Source: Paenibacillus daejeonensis DSM 15491
GTDB taxonomy: Bacteria > Bacillota > Bacilli > Paenibacillales > Paenibacillaceae
Direction of reading: 5' to 3'
Assembly (NCBI RefSeq): GCF_000378385.1
Contig: NZ_KB899678.1
Span: forward strand, 1 to 64,000
DNA: 64,000 nt
A program made the translations under genes and the position numbers. Position 1 is the stretch's first letter. Every line of letters begins with the position of its first letter. Under the pieces are notes generated by a model. It was given only the letters and a program-made list of their open reading frames with translations. It was not told the origin of the DNA and made no database searches. This document shows positions 1-20,091 of this stretch, one piece after another.

Positions 1-1167
<1,167 letters not shown>

Positions 1168-1199
1168 AAGGAACTAAAATACTGTAGTCAATAGTTATT

Positions 1200-1237
1200 G
1201 AGAGGTTCAAGTACTCTTGACTTGAGCCTCTCTTTTT
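1200..1237 (+). terminator. Rho-independent terminator after the propeller gene
   Basis: GAGAGGTTCAAG at 1200-1211 pairs with CTTGAGCCTCTC at 1221-1232 with one internal mismatch. TTTTT follows. It separates the partial gene from the next collagen gene, which therefore needs its own promoter. Confidence 0.85.
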
Positions 1238-1291
1238 CATCCTGAAAAAAAGCGTGCGAAATTTTGTGATGGTAGAAATATTTCATAAACA

Positions 1292-1336
1292 TAGTACACT
1301 CTCAGGTTCCCCGCTTCTATCGTTAAGCATAAATTG
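1292..1336 (+). promoter_or_regulatory. Candidate sporulation (sigma-K/GerE-like) promoter
   Basis: GGTTCC at 1305-1310 is followed, 24 bp start to start, by CATAAATTG at 1328-1336. ATAAATTG starts 37 bp before the start codon. The same two blocks at nearly the same spacing stand before the genes at 11349 and 17965. CATAAATTG matches the sigma-K -10 consensus CATANNNTA at all but the last base. The weak TAG at 1292 matches the position of a TAGGT block in the other two promoters. Confidence 0.5.
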
Positions 1337-1353
1337 GATTATCTTGTGTATAA

Positions 1354-3027
<1,674 letters not shown>

Positions 3028-3040
3028 TAGATTAACAAAA

Positions 3041-3070
3041 AAAAAGCAGGCCATAGTCGGCCTGCTTTTT
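3041..3070. terminator. Bidirectional terminator between convergent genes
   Basis: AAAAAGCAGGCC (3041-3052) and GGCCTGCTTTTT (3059-3070) form a 12-bp stem with A and T tracts on both sides. It can stop both the collagen gene at 1366 and the minus-strand glycan operon. Confidence 0.92.
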
Positions 3071-3089
3071 CCTTTTCTGTACGAAGCAA

Positions 3090-3962
3090 TTATTTGCTCT
3101 GCTCCGCCAGTAGTTGCTGAATTCCTTGAGTCAAATTAGTCCGGGGCTCCCATCCCAGCAGACGTATATTCGTAAGATCTGCTTTAAGTTCCATGGGTTC
3201 ATGTTGCCTATAAGGAACTGCTCCGAATTTAAACGAATTGTTTGATGCAGTTTTTTCTTTTATTAACAGGGCCAGCTCTTTTATGGAGACTGTTTTCCCG
3301 CTTCCGACTTGAAATTCTTGATATCTTTGCTTCGACGTAAGTCCAAATCTAAGGAGTGTAGCATAAGCATCAACAACATCATCAATGTATACAAAGTCTC
3401 TTTTTTGTAGCCCTTCCGTAAGTGGATATTCCTCTTGCTGGCTGGTACATGATTCCAGGAGTTGCGTTACAATGCTCTTCCCGTCTCCTGGACCATAAAT
3501 TGATTGAAGCTTGACGTTTATCCACTGCACAAGCTTCATCTGTCTGGAGGCGGCTTTCCCCCATTCCCTCAGCTGATGTTTACTGAGAGCATAAGGACTC
3601 ACTTGCTTGCTAAGAGAAGTATCGCTATTAATTATCCATTCTGTTCCATTACGCAATGCGACTTCGAATAATCTTAATGGATAAGAAACATTCGCCTCCA
3701 TTACCTCAGACCAAGACTCTCCATATCTACCGTAAGAGGTAGCAGTATGAAGGATGAGTGGAATAGGTCCCTCCTTCTTGAATATCTGCTCAATGGAACA
3801 CGTATCTGTGTCGTAAATCGGCAGATCCCTCATGACATGTTTGATTCTACTGATATCCGAGGTGGTCCGCTTAATAACAATCGGTTGGAATCTGGCTACG
3901 AGAAGTCTCAGCAGGAGTTGACTTCCCAAATATCCAGTTGCTCCGGTTACTAGCACTTTCAT
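3090..3962 (-). CDS. CDP-abequose/paratose synthase-like reductase (extended SDR)
   Basis: This 290-residue extended short-chain dehydrogenase has a Rossmann motif GATGYLG (7-13), active-site NSDTS and YALSK (Tyr-x-x-x-Lys), IYGPGDG, and RDFVYIDDVVDAY. The C-terminal parts EFQVGSGKTVSIKE and FGAVPYRQHE resemble, from memory, the abequose synthase RfbJ and paratose synthase RfbS. These enzymes reduce C4 of the CDP-4-keto-3,6-dideoxyhexose, the last step to the nucleotide sugar. It is the final gene of the operon; its ATG overlaps the rfbG stop by 4 bp. No RfbE-type tyvelose epimerase is seen, so abequose or paratose is the likeliest product. Which one cannot be told by eye. Confidence 0.8.
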   Translation of the reverse strand: MKVLVTGATGYLGSQLLLRLLVARFQPIVIKRTTSDISRIKHVMRDLPIYDTDTCSIEQIFKKEGPIPLILHTATSYGRYGESWSEVMEANVSYPLRLFEVALRNGTEWIINSDTSLSKQVSPYALSKHQLREWGKAASRQMKLVQWINVKLQSIYGPGDGKSIVTQLLESCTSQQEEYPLTEGLQKRDFVYIDDVVDAYATLLRFGLTSKQRYQEFQVGSGKTVSIKELALLIKEKTASNNSFKFGAVPYRQHEPMELKADLTNIRLLGWEPRTNLTQGIQQLLAEQSK

Positions 3963-5056
3963 GGCTCTCCCACTTTCTGTGAAGCGTGTGACTTAATCTG
4001 GTCCAGGCATTCGCTTAACAATTCACGTTGATGCATATATGCATCCACCCAAGAAACAACATTTGCAAGTGCAACCGGTAATGGCCAACGAGGCTGCCAG
4101 TTCAATTGTAGTTTTGCTTTACTACAATCCAGTTTGAGCATATGTGCTTCATGCTGCTGGATCCCTTCCCTAGCCAGTCGATAAGCTAAGGGTCTCATGC
4201 CTTGTTTACGCAGCTCTCGGACGACAGCTAGTACAGATCTGCAATCTCCGTCATCGGGACCGAAGTTCCAAGCGGAAGAATACGTTCGTGGGTCATTATA
4301 CAACTTCTCGGCCAATAGTAAGTAGCCATTTAGTGGTTCCAGTACATGCTGCCAAGGTCTTATCGCGTGAGGGTATCGAAGAACTAGCGTTTCCTGATTC
4401 ATGTAAGCACGCACACAATCCGGTACCAGACGCTGAGCCGCCCAGTCACCGCCGCCTATGACATTACCTGCTCTGGCAGACGCTATCCCCACACCATGCT
4501 GTTGTAGCCGCTCCGTATTGAAAAATGAATCTCGGTAGCTTCCGATTACCAGCTCGGAGCAAGCTTTACTGTTGGAATAGGGATCAAAACCGCCTAATTG
4601 CTCGTGCTCCCGATAGCCCCACAGCCATTCTTTGTTATCGTAAGCTTTGTCTGAGGTAATCATGACGACAGCTACAGGTTTAGTCATTTTCACCTTTGTG
4701 TTTCGAAGGGCTTCCAGCACATTGACAGTACCCATTACATTGGTATCGTAAGTGGATCGAGGATGACTATAGCCGTATTTAACGAGCGGCTGGGCCGCCA
4801 AGTGGAAGATAATATCAGGGTCTGTCTTTGTTAATACGGTTTGAACTCGATTAAAATTTCGAATATCTCCTATGACAGAATTCATCTCCCGATCTAACTG
4901 CAAGAGTCGAAATAGCTCCTGATCTGTGACTGGAGGATTAGCGTAGCCAGTTACACGTGCGCCCATCGATAGCAGCCAAAGGGTAAGCCAGGCGCCTTTA
5001 AAACCGGTATGTCCTGTCACCAGTACCTTTTTGTCTTTCCAGAATGAATTGTTCAA
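3959..5056 (-). CDS. rfbG: CDP-glucose 4,6-dehydratase
   Basis: This 365-residue protein begins with FWKDKKVLVTGHTGFKGAWL, the characteristic NAD-binding start of RfbG. It also has HLAAQPLVKYGY, ITSDKAYDN and the active-site tyrosine in DPYSNSKACSE. The reaction turns CDP-glucose into CDP-4-keto-6-deoxyglucose in the cytoplasm. The length is normal for the family. It sits 13 bp after rfbF and overlaps the following reductase by 4 bp, consistent with one polycistronic pathway unit. Confidence 0.93.
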   Translation of the reverse strand: MNNSFWKDKKVLVTGHTGFKGAWLTLWLLSMGARVTGYANPPVTDQELFRLLQLDREMNSVIGDIRNFNRVQTVLTKTDPDIIFHLAAQPLVKYGYSHPRSTYDTNVMGTVNVLEALRNTKVKMTKPVAVVMITSDKAYDNKEWLWGYREHEQLGGFDPYSNSKACSELVIGSYRDSFFNTERLQQHGVGIASARAGNVIGGGDWAAQRLVPDCVRAYMNQETLVLRYPHAIRPWQHVLEPLNGYLLLAEKLYNDPRTYSSAWNFGPDDGDCRSVLAVVRELRKQGMRPLAYRLAREGIQQHEAHMLKLDCSKAKLQLNWQPRWPLPVALANVVSWVDAYMHQRELLSECLDQIKSHASQKVGEP

Positions 5057-5069
5057 ATTTGCTCACTCC

Positions 5070-5846
5070 TTAGCTCCAAGTCTTCCAGGGGGCGTGTCCG
5101 GTGAGCCAATACTGTTCAAGTGCCTGCTTATCCTTCAAGGAATCCATCGGGTGCCAGAAGCCGTTATGCCTGTAGGCCATCAGCTCCCCAGATGCGGCCA
5201 GTTGTTCAAGCGGTTCCTTTTCGAATGTTGTGCTATCGTCTTGGATGAAGGATAATACTTCAGGCTGCAAAATGAAAAACCCGCCATTTATCCATCCCCC
5301 GTCCCCTTTTCGTTTCTCTTCGAACCTCATAACCTGCGAGTCGGCAGACAAATGAAGACCGCCAAACCTACCCTGGGGTTGTGTTGCTGTCACTGTAGCC
5401 AGTTTCCCGTGCGACTGATGGAAACTCACTAGCTCTCGAAGGTCTATGTCTGCTAGACCATCGCCATAGGTTAACATGAATGGCTCTTCGCCTACATAGG
5501 GTCCAATGCGTTTGATACGGCCGCCAGTTAACGTAGTGGGGCCTGTATCTACAAGCGTTATCTTCCACTCTTCAGAAGAACGATTATGGATACGAGGAGC
5601 CGACGGTGACTGGAGATCGATCGTAAAATCGGCATTCAGCATCGCGTAACGCAAGAAATAATCTTTAATGACCTGACCTTTATAACCGAGACAAATGATG
5701 AACTCACGAAAACCATGATGGGCATAATGTTTCATAATGTGCCATAATATTGGTTGATTTCCAACCTCGATCATGGGCTTGGGTTTATCGTACGTCTCTT
5801 CTCGAATTCGGGTGCCGAGCCCCCCAGCCAAAATAACAACCTTCAT
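5070..5846 (-). CDS. rfbF: Glucose-1-phosphate cytidylyltransferase
   Basis: This 258-residue nucleotidyltransferase starts [18 protein letters not shown], the LGTR nucleotide-binding signature, followed by [26 protein letters not shown] and [11 protein letters not shown] are typical of RfbF. It joins CTP and glucose-1-phosphate to form CDP-glucose, the entry step of all CDP-3,6-dideoxyhexose pathways. The length equals the family norm. The start overlaps the rfbH stop by 4 bp (ATGA), suggesting translational coupling. Confidence 0.95.
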   Translation of the reverse strand: MKVVILAGGLGTRIREETYDKPKPMIEVGNQPILWHIMKHYAHHGFREFIICLGYKGQVIKDYFLRYAMLNADFTIDLQSPSAPRIHNRSSEEWKITLVDTGPTTLTGGRIKRIGPYVGEEPFMLTYGDGLADIDLRELVSFHQSHGKLATVTATQPQGRFGGLHLSADSQVMRFEEKRKGDGGWINGGFFILQPEVLSFIQDDSTTFEKEPLEQLAASGELMAYRHNGFWHPMDSLKDKQALEQYWLTGHAPWKTWS

Positions 5847-7162
5847 TTGGAGTGCCCTCCTTGTATAACAACATTCAGTGTGCTAACCATGTAATCCAGC
5901 ATATCCCTTGTTATTCCAGGATGAACACCAATCCAGAAGGTATGCTTCATTATTCGGTCCGTTTGACTCAAATCCCCAACAATTCGGTGCTTAATATGCT
6001 TATAGGCAGGCTGCTTCAAGAGGTTACCTGCAAACAATAATCGGGTGCCAATCTTATTGCTTTCTAGCGCTTGGACAATTTCATCTCTTGTCATTGGAGA
6101 ATTGTCACGGACGGTAATGGGGAATCCGAAGGGGCTTGGCGTCGCTTCAGGATGTGTTTCGGGAAGAACAAGCATATGATCTAGTGGTTTCAAAGCTTCA
6201 AGCAGATAGGCGTAATTAACCTGGCGCTGCTTAATAAAGGCCGGCAACTTCTGGAGCTGAGCGAGCCCTATAGCAGCTTGCATGTCTGTAACCTTGAGGT
6301 TATAGCCGATATGGCTGTACGTATATTTATGATCGTAGCCGCAAGGGAGCTCACCTAGCTGCCACCCGAATCTCTTCCTGCAGGTATTATCCTTGCCGGG
6401 CTTACACCAGCAATCTCTCCCCCAATCCCTCAGGGATTCAACGATTCGTTTCAAGAGCGGGTTGGACGTCAATACTGCGCCGCCTTCCCCCATCGTGATG
6501 TGGTGGGCAGGGTAAAAGCTGACCGTTGCGAGATCTCCGAAGCTACCCGCTTTTTGCCCTTTATACTCAGCTCCTACAGCGTCACAGGTATCTTCAATCA
6601 GCCATAGGTTATACTTCTTGCAGACCCGCATAACCTCTTCGATATCGAAGGGACTGCCCAAGGTATGGGCAAGCATGATGGCTTTTGTTTTGTCTGTAAC
6701 AGCAGCTTCAAGCAAGGTAGTATCCATATTGTAGCTCGGTATTGTCACATCTACGAATACTGGAGTTAACCCATTCTGAATGATCGGATTTACTGTGGTG
6801 GGGAAGCCGGCCGCAACGGTAATCACTTCATCTCCGGGGCGTAATTTCCGGTCCCCTAGCAATTCGGACGTTAATGCCGTAAGTGCAAGCAGATTGGCGC
6901 TTGATCCAGAATTGGTGAGCAAGGCATAACGACAACCCATCACCGAAGCGAAGGTTTTCTCGAACTGATCGGCATAACGACCTGCGGTTAACCAAAAATC
7001 CAATGAAGCATCGATTAAGGCATGTAGCTCGCGCTCGTCAAAGGTTTTACCGCTAACCGGTACATAATCTTCTCCCGGGGAAAATGGTATCGTGGGCCAT
7101 GCAGCTTGGTAATAGACTTTGGTTAAGCGCAAGATCTGTTCACGAATTTCATCCTGGGTCAT
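5843..7162 (-). CDS. rfbH: CDP-4-keto-6-deoxyglucose 3-dehydrase (E1, RfbH)
   Basis: This 439-residue protein belongs to the aspartate-aminotransferase fold. The lysine that normally binds the cofactor is replaced by histidine at residue 220 in [14 protein letters not shown], the hallmark of the E1 dehydrase. E1 uses PMP plus an iron-sulfur cluster, and a suitable cysteine cluster is visible: Cys251, Cys253, Cys261 and Cys274. It removes the C3 hydroxyl of the CDP-sugar. The usual electron-donor flavoprotein E3 (AscD/RfbI) is not encoded in this window. It overlaps the upstream glycosyltransferase by 14 bp and the downstream rfbF by 4 bp. Confidence 0.94.
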   Translation of the reverse strand: MTQDEIREQILRLTKVYYQAAWPTIPFSPGEDYVPVSGKTFDERELHALIDASLDFWLTAGRYADQFEKTFASVMGCRYALLTNSGSSANLLALTALTSELLGDRKLRPGDEVITVAAGFPTTVNPIIQNGLTPVFVDVTIPSYNMDTTLLEAAVTDKTKAIMLAHTLGSPFDIEEVMRVCKKYNLWLIEDTCDAVGAEYKGQKAGSFGDLATVSFYPAHHITMGEGGAVLTSNPLLKRIVESLRDWGRDCWCKPGKDNTCRKRFGWQLGELPCGYDHKYTYSHIGYNLKVTDMQAAIGLAQLQKLPAFIKQRQVNYAYLLEALKPLDHMLVLPETHPEATPSPFGFPITVRDNSPMTRDEIVQALESNKIGTRLLFAGNLLKQPAYKHIKHRIVGDLSQTDRIMKHTFWIGVHPGITRDMLDYMVSTLNVVIQGGHSK

Positions 7163-8063
7163 GACTTTCCCCCCTTAAGCTAATGTGATGATCTATCATC
7201 TGCAATAATTGTCTTGCCCGGTGCTTATAGGTGTGATGGGCTAGCACGTAGTCCCTTCCTTGTGTAGCTATCTTCTGTGCCTGGTCTAGATGCGTCAAAT
7301 AATATTCTGCTTTTTCCAGCAAGTCCTTTTGTGAATCAAATATTACATAGTGGTGCCCGTCTCGGAACACTTCCTGCTGACCAGGATTGTCATTAGTAAG
7401 GACCAAGGCTCCACAGCCCATCCCTTCAAATAGACGCATATTAAAATGGGATAATTCACGCGGAGAGTGATTGTAAACGATCTTTGAATGGTTGTAGATT
7501 TCAGCCATCGCGCGACCTGATTGATCCGAAAATAAAGACAGTCGGTAGTGCTGGCTGAATTTTTCATGGAGGGTAATTAAGTCATGGTTGCGAGTCACAT
7601 ATTTGGGTACCCTGCTTCCGACGAACCCAATGTCCATGTTGCGTGTGTCTAATGGCACATCACAATTAAATCGCTCTTCGTCCAGCGCAAATGGAAAAAA
7701 TAGCACCGGTTCTGAAAAAGCCTTCTGCAAGTCCTTGGTCTGAGCAACCAAAATATAATCCGGTTGATACCTTGAACAAATGGCTTGGTTCCGTTCAAGA
7801 CGGTTCCAACCATGTGTAATCCAATAATATTTAGGCAGATTCACGAGTTGAATGTTATGGACGTCTACAACCCGATTTGTTTCAACGAATAGAACAGCTT
7901 CGTAGGCACATAGATCCAGCTCACTAAAATCAATTTGTTCAGAAAATACATCCACATGAACTCCGATCGCGCGGAGCGCATCCTCCAGATATCGACCAGG
8001 TGTCATTTGTGTCTTTCCGTAACACATAACAATTTTGCGTGGTGGACTATTATTCACGCTCAT
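7149..8063 (-). CDS. CgeB-like glycosyltransferase (copy 2)
   Basis: This 304-residue protein resembles the spore maturation glycosyltransferase CgeB. The N-terminal half has [20 protein letters not shown]. The C-terminal half has [20 protein letters not shown], the usual GT-B sugar-nucleotide region of this family. It is a clear paralogue of the next gene upstream (8082-8948): the blocks share order and spacing. In Bacillus subtilis CgeB acts in the outermost spore layer (established). Its place beside the CDP-dideoxyhexose genes makes this sugar a candidate donor (inference). The ATG at 8063 sits directly on AGGGG, so a GTG six bases inside may be the true start. Confidence 0.82.
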   Translation of the reverse strand: MSVNNSPPRKIVMCYGKTQMTPGRYLEDALRAIGVHVDVFSEQIDFSELDLCAYEAVLFVETNRVVDVHNIQLVNLPKYYWITHGWNRLERNQAICSRYQPDYILVAQTKDLQKAFSEPVLFFPFALDEERFNCDVPLDTRNMDIGFVGSRVPKYVTRNHDLITLHEKFSQHYRLSLFSDQSGRAMAEIYNHSKIVYNHSPRELSHFNMRLFEGMGCGALVLTNDNPGQQEVFRDGHHYVIFDSQKDLLEKAEYYLTHLDQAQKIATQGRDYVLAHHTYKHRARQLLQMIDHHISLRGESHDPG

Positions 8064-8081
8064 CCCCTCTATTCTGGTTTA

Positions 8082-8948
8082 TCACTTTAGTAAGCTCATG
8101 AAATATTTAGCGCGATGCTCATACGTGTGGTGATTTAAAAGATGAGCTCTTCCCTGATTGGCGATTTTCTGAGCTTGATCCAAATGGTTAAGGTAATACT
8201 CGATTTTGTCCAGCATATCCTCCTGCTTCTCGTATTGGACATAATGCTTCCCAGCCTCAAATACACGATCTTGGTCGGTATTATGATTGGTTAGTACTAA
8301 AGCGCCGCAGCCCATCCCCTCGAATAATCTCATATTGAATGCTTTGTAGTAATTGGGAGATTGGTTATATACAATCTTGGACTTACTGTACACGTTGGCT
8401 AATTCGGGCCCTTTTGGAGTTGATCTCAATGAGAGTTTATAGTTCCCACCAAACCGTTTTTGAATCGCACTCAAATCCTTATCACGGCTTTCATACCCTC
8501 CTACATGTGATCCAACGAATCCTACAGCCAGGTCCCTTTCTTTTAACGGTGTCGAGCAATTAAAGTATTTTTGGTCAAGCGCAAATGGAAAAAAGAATGT
8601 TTCTGCCGAAAATCTGTGAGAGAGCTTCATGAATTGTGCCATCAACACATAATCTGCCTGATATTTCTTGGCAATCTGTACGTTCTGGTCAATTCGGTGA
8701 GAGCCGTGGGTAACCCAGTAAAATTTAGGTAGTTTGACAAGGTTTAGGTTGGAGACCTTCACCGACGTTCCGCCTTCTGCGAACAAAACTGCAGCGTATG
8801 CAGACAAATCGACTTTGCCAAAGTCAATGCTCTGCCTGTGGACGTCCACGTGTACCCCTATAGCTCGTAATGCCTCTTCCAAATATCTGCCTGGTGTAAT
8901 CGGTGTTTTGTTGTAGCACATCAAAATACGTTGATTGCTGGTCTTCAT
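8082..8948 (-). CDS. CgeB-like glycosyltransferase (copy 1)
   Basis: This roughly 288-residue protein has RILMCYNKTPITPGRYLEEALR near the start and [20 protein letters not shown] in the C-terminal half, typical of CgeB-type transferases. The ATG at 8948 is preferred over the GTG at 8957 because GGAGG lies right against that GTG but about nine bases before the ATG. It is the first gene of the operon 8948-3090. It likely arose by tandem duplication with the next gene; the two may add successive sugars. A terminator and a sigma-K-like -10 element lie upstream. Confidence 0.82.
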   Translation of the reverse strand: MKTSNQRILMCYNKTPITPGRYLEEALRAIGVHVDVHRQSIDFGKVDLSAYAAVLFAEGGTSVKVSNLNLVKLPKFYWVTHGSHRIDQNVQIAKKYQADYVLMAQFMKLSHRFSAETFFFPFALDQKYFNCSTPLKERDLAVGFVGSHVGGYESRDKDLSAIQKRFGGNYKLSLRSTPKGPELANVYSKSKIVYNQSPNYYKAFNMRLFEGMGCGALVLTNHNTDQDRVFEAGKHYVQYEKQEDMLDKIEYYLNHLDQAQKIANQGRAHLLNHHTYEHRAKYFMSLLK

Positions 8949-8992
8949 AGAATCCACCCTCCACTAACACATTATGAAATAGGATACATGCT

Positions 8993-9001
8993 TACTATAT
9001 G
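8993..9001 (-). promoter_or_regulatory. Candidate sigma-K -10 element before the glycan operon
   Basis: CATATAGTA on the minus strand matches the sigma-K -10 consensus CATANNNTA exactly. It lies 44 bp before the start of the first CgeB-like gene, inside the gap between the upstream terminator and that gene. A clear -35 AC at the ideal distance is not seen. Confidence 0.4.
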
Positions 9002-9090
9002 CTCCGGGGGATCGTCGCTCCTCTTGCAGATGTCTAGTAGAAGTGCTCATTTCTTGATTTGGGTAAGACTATACGCTAAGAATAACAACC

Positions 9091-9117
9091 AAAAAAAGCC
9101 TGCAAAAATCGCAGGCT
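9091..9117 (-). terminator. Terminator between the two glycosyltransferase operons
   Basis: Read on the minus strand, AGCCTGC (9117-9111) pairs with GCAGGCT (9103-9097) and is followed by a run of T. It ends the 11047-9140 transcript just after its last gene, so 8948-3090 is a separate unit. Confidence 0.9.
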
Positions 9118-9139
9118 CAAACTAACTCATAAACAAGAT

Positions 9140-9931
9140 TTAAGTAAACTTATTCATCGAAATTAGCTGTTCGATGCGTTCACTAATCCGTTTTTCTTGG
9201 ATTTTCTCAGGCGTACTCGCAAAGGTCAGCATCCCGTAAAGTCTTCGGTTATCGATATATTGCGGTATACCTAACTTGCGCAAGTGGTGACTGAAAATGA
9301 CGTATTCATGCCGCTTGCTATGATCTTCATACCGGATATGCTGCAGGATATCTGCTCGAATAAAATACGTGCAATGGATGACGGCTACTTCAATACAGCC
9401 CTTAACCTTCTGATAGAACACAGAAAAATACTCTGGGGAGGATTTAAAATAACCATCGGAGTCGACAAGAAAATGATAATTAGAATACTCATGATTCGGA
9501 TCCACCTTTAATAAAGGCCCTACTATCGGCAATCTTGTGTTAACCAACGCCTCCACCGTCTCCGGAATAATAAAGTTATCACAATCGGCGACAAAATAGT
9601 GGGTTTGGCGCGCCAAAGCCCATTGGATGGATTCTTCTCGCAGCCGCGCCAGCACGCGAAGTGTCGTTTGGTTCCATTCATGCGGTTTGTAATCTTGTAC
9701 GGACTCCACCACATCGCTTGAATCGAAATAAACTTCGTGGTAACGGTCTCCCACTCGACCTAACCAATTTTGTAAGATGACTTCCGTATCGTCATTATTA
9801 TTATTAGTCCGAATATACAGCTTGATCTTGGAAGCCGGGTACGTCTGCCGCTCAATCAGATCCAAATATAGCGGTAGCGCATAGGCTTTATCTTTAGCCA
9901 AAATGGCTATGGTGACGAGCTCGCTGTCCAT
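9140..9931 (-). CDS. Procollagen-galactosyltransferase-like GT-A glycosyltransferase
   Basis: This 263-residue protein has a GT-A fold start (VTIAILAKDKAYALPLYLDL), a metal-binding DxD in VADCDNFIIP (Asp116-Asp118), VIHCTYFIRADIL and RRLYGMLTF. From memory, the order of these blocks follows the N-terminal catalytic domain of animal collagen beta-galactosyltransferases (GLT25D/COLGALT): an ILARN start, NTTEMLQEWL, ADTDNIL, a VHSTF block, FAYACQAAGV and HRYGYMNVP. The match is by eye and needs a search. No lysyl hydroxylase is present here, so the acceptor cannot simply be hydroxylysine; threonine of the Gly-X-Thr repeats is likelier (inference). It follows the GT2-TPR gene by 21 bp and is followed by a terminator. 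Confidence 0.75.
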   Translation of the reverse strand: MDSELVTIAILAKDKAYALPLYLDLIERQTYPASKIKLYIRTNNNNDDTEVILQNWLGRVGDRYHEVYFDSSDVVESVQDYKPHEWNQTTLRVLARLREESIQWALARQTHYFVADCDNFIIPETVEALVNTRLPIVGPLLKVDPNHEYSNYHFLVDSDGYFKSSPEYFSVFYQKVKGCIEVAVIHCTYFIRADILQHIRYEDHSKRHEYVIFSHHLRKLGIPQYIDNRRLYGMLTFASTPEKIQEKRISERIEQLISMNKFT

Positions 9932-9952
9932 TGATATTCCTCCAACAAGGTT

Positions 9953-11047
9953 TTAGGTCGCTTTTGATTTGAAATATTCAGTGAAGAAGGCTTCATTATG
10001 CTTCACTTGCGGGGACTCAGGTAGATACTCACCAGCTGCTTGATTATGGGCCATCGCTTGTTCTTGCTCCCCTAACTCCCAGCAGCACACGACTAGTTGC
10101 AGATGGGGATACCAGGTCGAGTATTGTCGTTGTACGAAGCCTTGCGAGTCGTTGACTTCTACTTCGAGTGCAAGTCGATACCAGAGTGCGGCTTTTTTAT
10201 GCTGACCCTTGTTTTTATAGATATCGCCTATTTTGCAGGATACTTCTGGCCGGGGGACATCATAATTCATGGACATCACGAGAGCTTCCATGCTCTTCTC
10301 GGCGTTGTCCAGCCCCCGGTAACATTCATACATATTGAGACAGGCTCGAATTTCATCCTCGACCCACCCCTTCTTGGTCGCCAGGAATTCACGGTAGTAC
10401 ATAATTGCTTTGTGATACTTCGCATTGTCTTTCAGTTCATTTGCGTAATAGAACAAATCCCGTGGACTGAAGCTTTCTCCTTTGGCTAATCGTTTTTCGT
10501 AAATGTCTAGATTCCTGCTTCCAGACACCTGTCGCTTCTTCTTCATGAATTTCTTATGACGTACTGCGATATCGGAGGCGATAATCGTACCACTTACTTC
10601 AAGATACTCATGTACAGGCCCAATCCACTTGAAGCCCTTGCTCCGTTTGACCAGACGATTCCGGCGGTACGAGAAGCTTGGTTGCCCCGCTGCATCGTAA
10701 GCGATGTGATATAGCATGGAAACCGCGTCGACTTCGGAGGACAGGCTCTGCTTCAGCGAAATCAACTTCACCTTATCTTCGTCGTTCAGCATGTCATCCG
10801 CATCCAACCACAGAATATATTCGGAGGTGGCCTGGTCGAAGGCGTACTGACGTGCAGCCGAAAAATCATCAATCCACTCGAAGTCAAAGACCTTATCCGT
10901 AAAAGATTGGGCGATTTCTTTCGTTCGGTCTTCTGAGCCTGTATCTACAATTATTATTTCATCACATGCTTCTTTTACGCTGCTTAAGCATTGCTCCAGC
11001 ACTTCCTCCTCATTTTTGACGATCATGCACAGACTAATTGTGATCAC
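9953..11047 (-). CDS. GT2 glycosyltransferase with TPR tail
   Basis: This 364-residue protein begins MITISLCMIVKNEEEVLEQ, has EIIIVDTGSEDRT and the DxD motif in LWLDADDML. It is a family-2 GT-A transferase of about 230 residues. The rest has alpha-helical repeats such as YHKAIMYYREFLATKKGW and HKKAALWYRLALEVE, typical of TPRs. TPR tails on such enzymes often hold the polypeptide acceptor (established for SunS/O-GlcNAc-like enzymes in general). The start codon is GTG at 11047. It is transcribed divergently from the collagen operon starting at 11349 and probably modifies its products (inference). Confidence 0.85.
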   Translation of the reverse strand: MITISLCMIVKNEEEVLEQCLSSVKEACDEIIIVDTGSEDRTKEIAQSFTDKVFDFEWIDDFSAARQYAFDQATSEYILWLDADDMLNDEDKVKLISLKQSLSSEVDAVSMLYHIAYDAAGQPSFSYRRNRLVKRSKGFKWIGPVHEYLEVSGTIIASDIAVRHKKFMKKKRQVSGSRNLDIYEKRLAKGESFSPRDLFYYANELKDNAKYHKAIMYYREFLATKKGWVEDEIRACLNMYECYRGLDNAEKSMEALVMSMNYDVPRPEVSCKIGDIYKNKGQHKKAALWYRLALEVEVNDSQGFVQRQYSTWYPHLQLVVCCWELGEQEQAMAHNQAAGEYLPESPQVKHNEAFFTEYFKSKAT

Positions 11048-11083
11048 TCGTAGTCACCGTCACTTTCCAGATTAGAGTTATCA

Positions 11084-11092
11084 CATCCTATG
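11084..11092 (-). promoter_or_regulatory. Candidate sigma-K-like -10 for the GT2/COLGALT-like operon
   Basis: CATAGGATG on the minus strand matches CATANNNTA at five of the six fixed bases. It lies 45 bp before the GTG start, nearly the same distance as the element at 8993-9001 to its gene. Weak evidence taken alone. Confidence 0.3.
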
Positions 11093-11271
11093 ATTAATGG
11101 GGTTAAATGATACCTTGAACGATTCAGAATTCGAAATGAATTACGATAATTACTTAGAAATACACGATAGTGCGACCCTTTCATTGAACCCTATTCGTCA
11201 ACCGAACCCGGTTAACGGCAAATTGGAAAGCTTATCGAGCAAAAGACTACATCGCAAGAAAAAATGAGTAA

Positions 11272-11318
11272 GAGTAGGTGTTCAACAGGTTCCCTCTAGC
11301 TGCCAGATGAATAAATTG
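11272..11318 (+). promoter_or_regulatory. Candidate GerE/sigma-K-type promoter of collagen operon 1
   Basis: TAGGTG at 11275 (in GAGTAGGTGTTC, 11 of 12 matches to the B. subtilis GerE consensus RWWTRGGYNNYY) is followed 13 bp later by GGTTCC (11288-11293). After another 23 bp comes AATAAATTG (11310-11318), 38 bp before the start. Operon 2 has the same layout at the same distances. Confidence 0.55.
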
Positions 11319-11336
11319 ACGGTAGATCACGTTTAA

Positions 11337-13451
<2,115 letters not shown>

Positions 13452-13473
13452 CTAGCTAAAAGGAGGTATTTCC

Positions 13474-15555
<2,082 letters not shown>

Positions 15556-15572
15556 AAGCAAATAAATATTAA

Positions 15573-17666
<2,094 letters not shown>

Positions 17667-17683
17667 TGAATGATTAATTTAAC

Positions 17684-17710
17684 GAAGAGACCCTGTCACG
17701 GGGTCTCTTC
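17684..17710 (+). terminator. Hairpin terminator after collagen operon 1
   Basis: GAAGAGACCC (17684-17693) pairs with GGGTCTCTTC (17701-17710). The T tract is poor (TACTTG), so termination may be partial. Confidence 0.65.
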
Positions 17711-17887
17711 TACTTGCTGATCACGGATTTGTGCTTTATAGATTCCACCTGTTTTTGCGTTGTAGAGACCTAAGACAGACGTTAGGGTGACAGCTCATTA
17801 CCAGAATCCTAAAGTGACCTGGTTGCATACCCTTTTACCTGCAGAAGTTATCGAGCGATATCCACAAAAGGACGGGAAAGGGTGAAA

Positions 17888-17934
17888 AAATAGGTTGCTT
17901 TCCGGTTCCAACTCCTATCGGACTGAATAAATTG
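17888..17934 (+). promoter_or_regulatory. Candidate GerE/sigma-K-type promoter of collagen operon 2
   Basis: AAATAGGTTGCT (17888-17899) matches the GerE consensus RWWTRGGYNNYY at every position. GGTTCC is at 17904-17909 and AATAAATTG at 17926-17934, 38 bp before the start. TAGGT to GGTTCC is 13 bp and GGTTCC to ATAAATTG 23 bp, identical to operon 1. Confidence 0.6.
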
Positions 17935-17964
17935 TGAGGAGTTCACGATTAAGGAGGCTATCAC

Positions 17965-20067
<2,103 letters not shown>

Positions 20068-20091
20068 TACGCTATATAAGGAGGTTATCCC

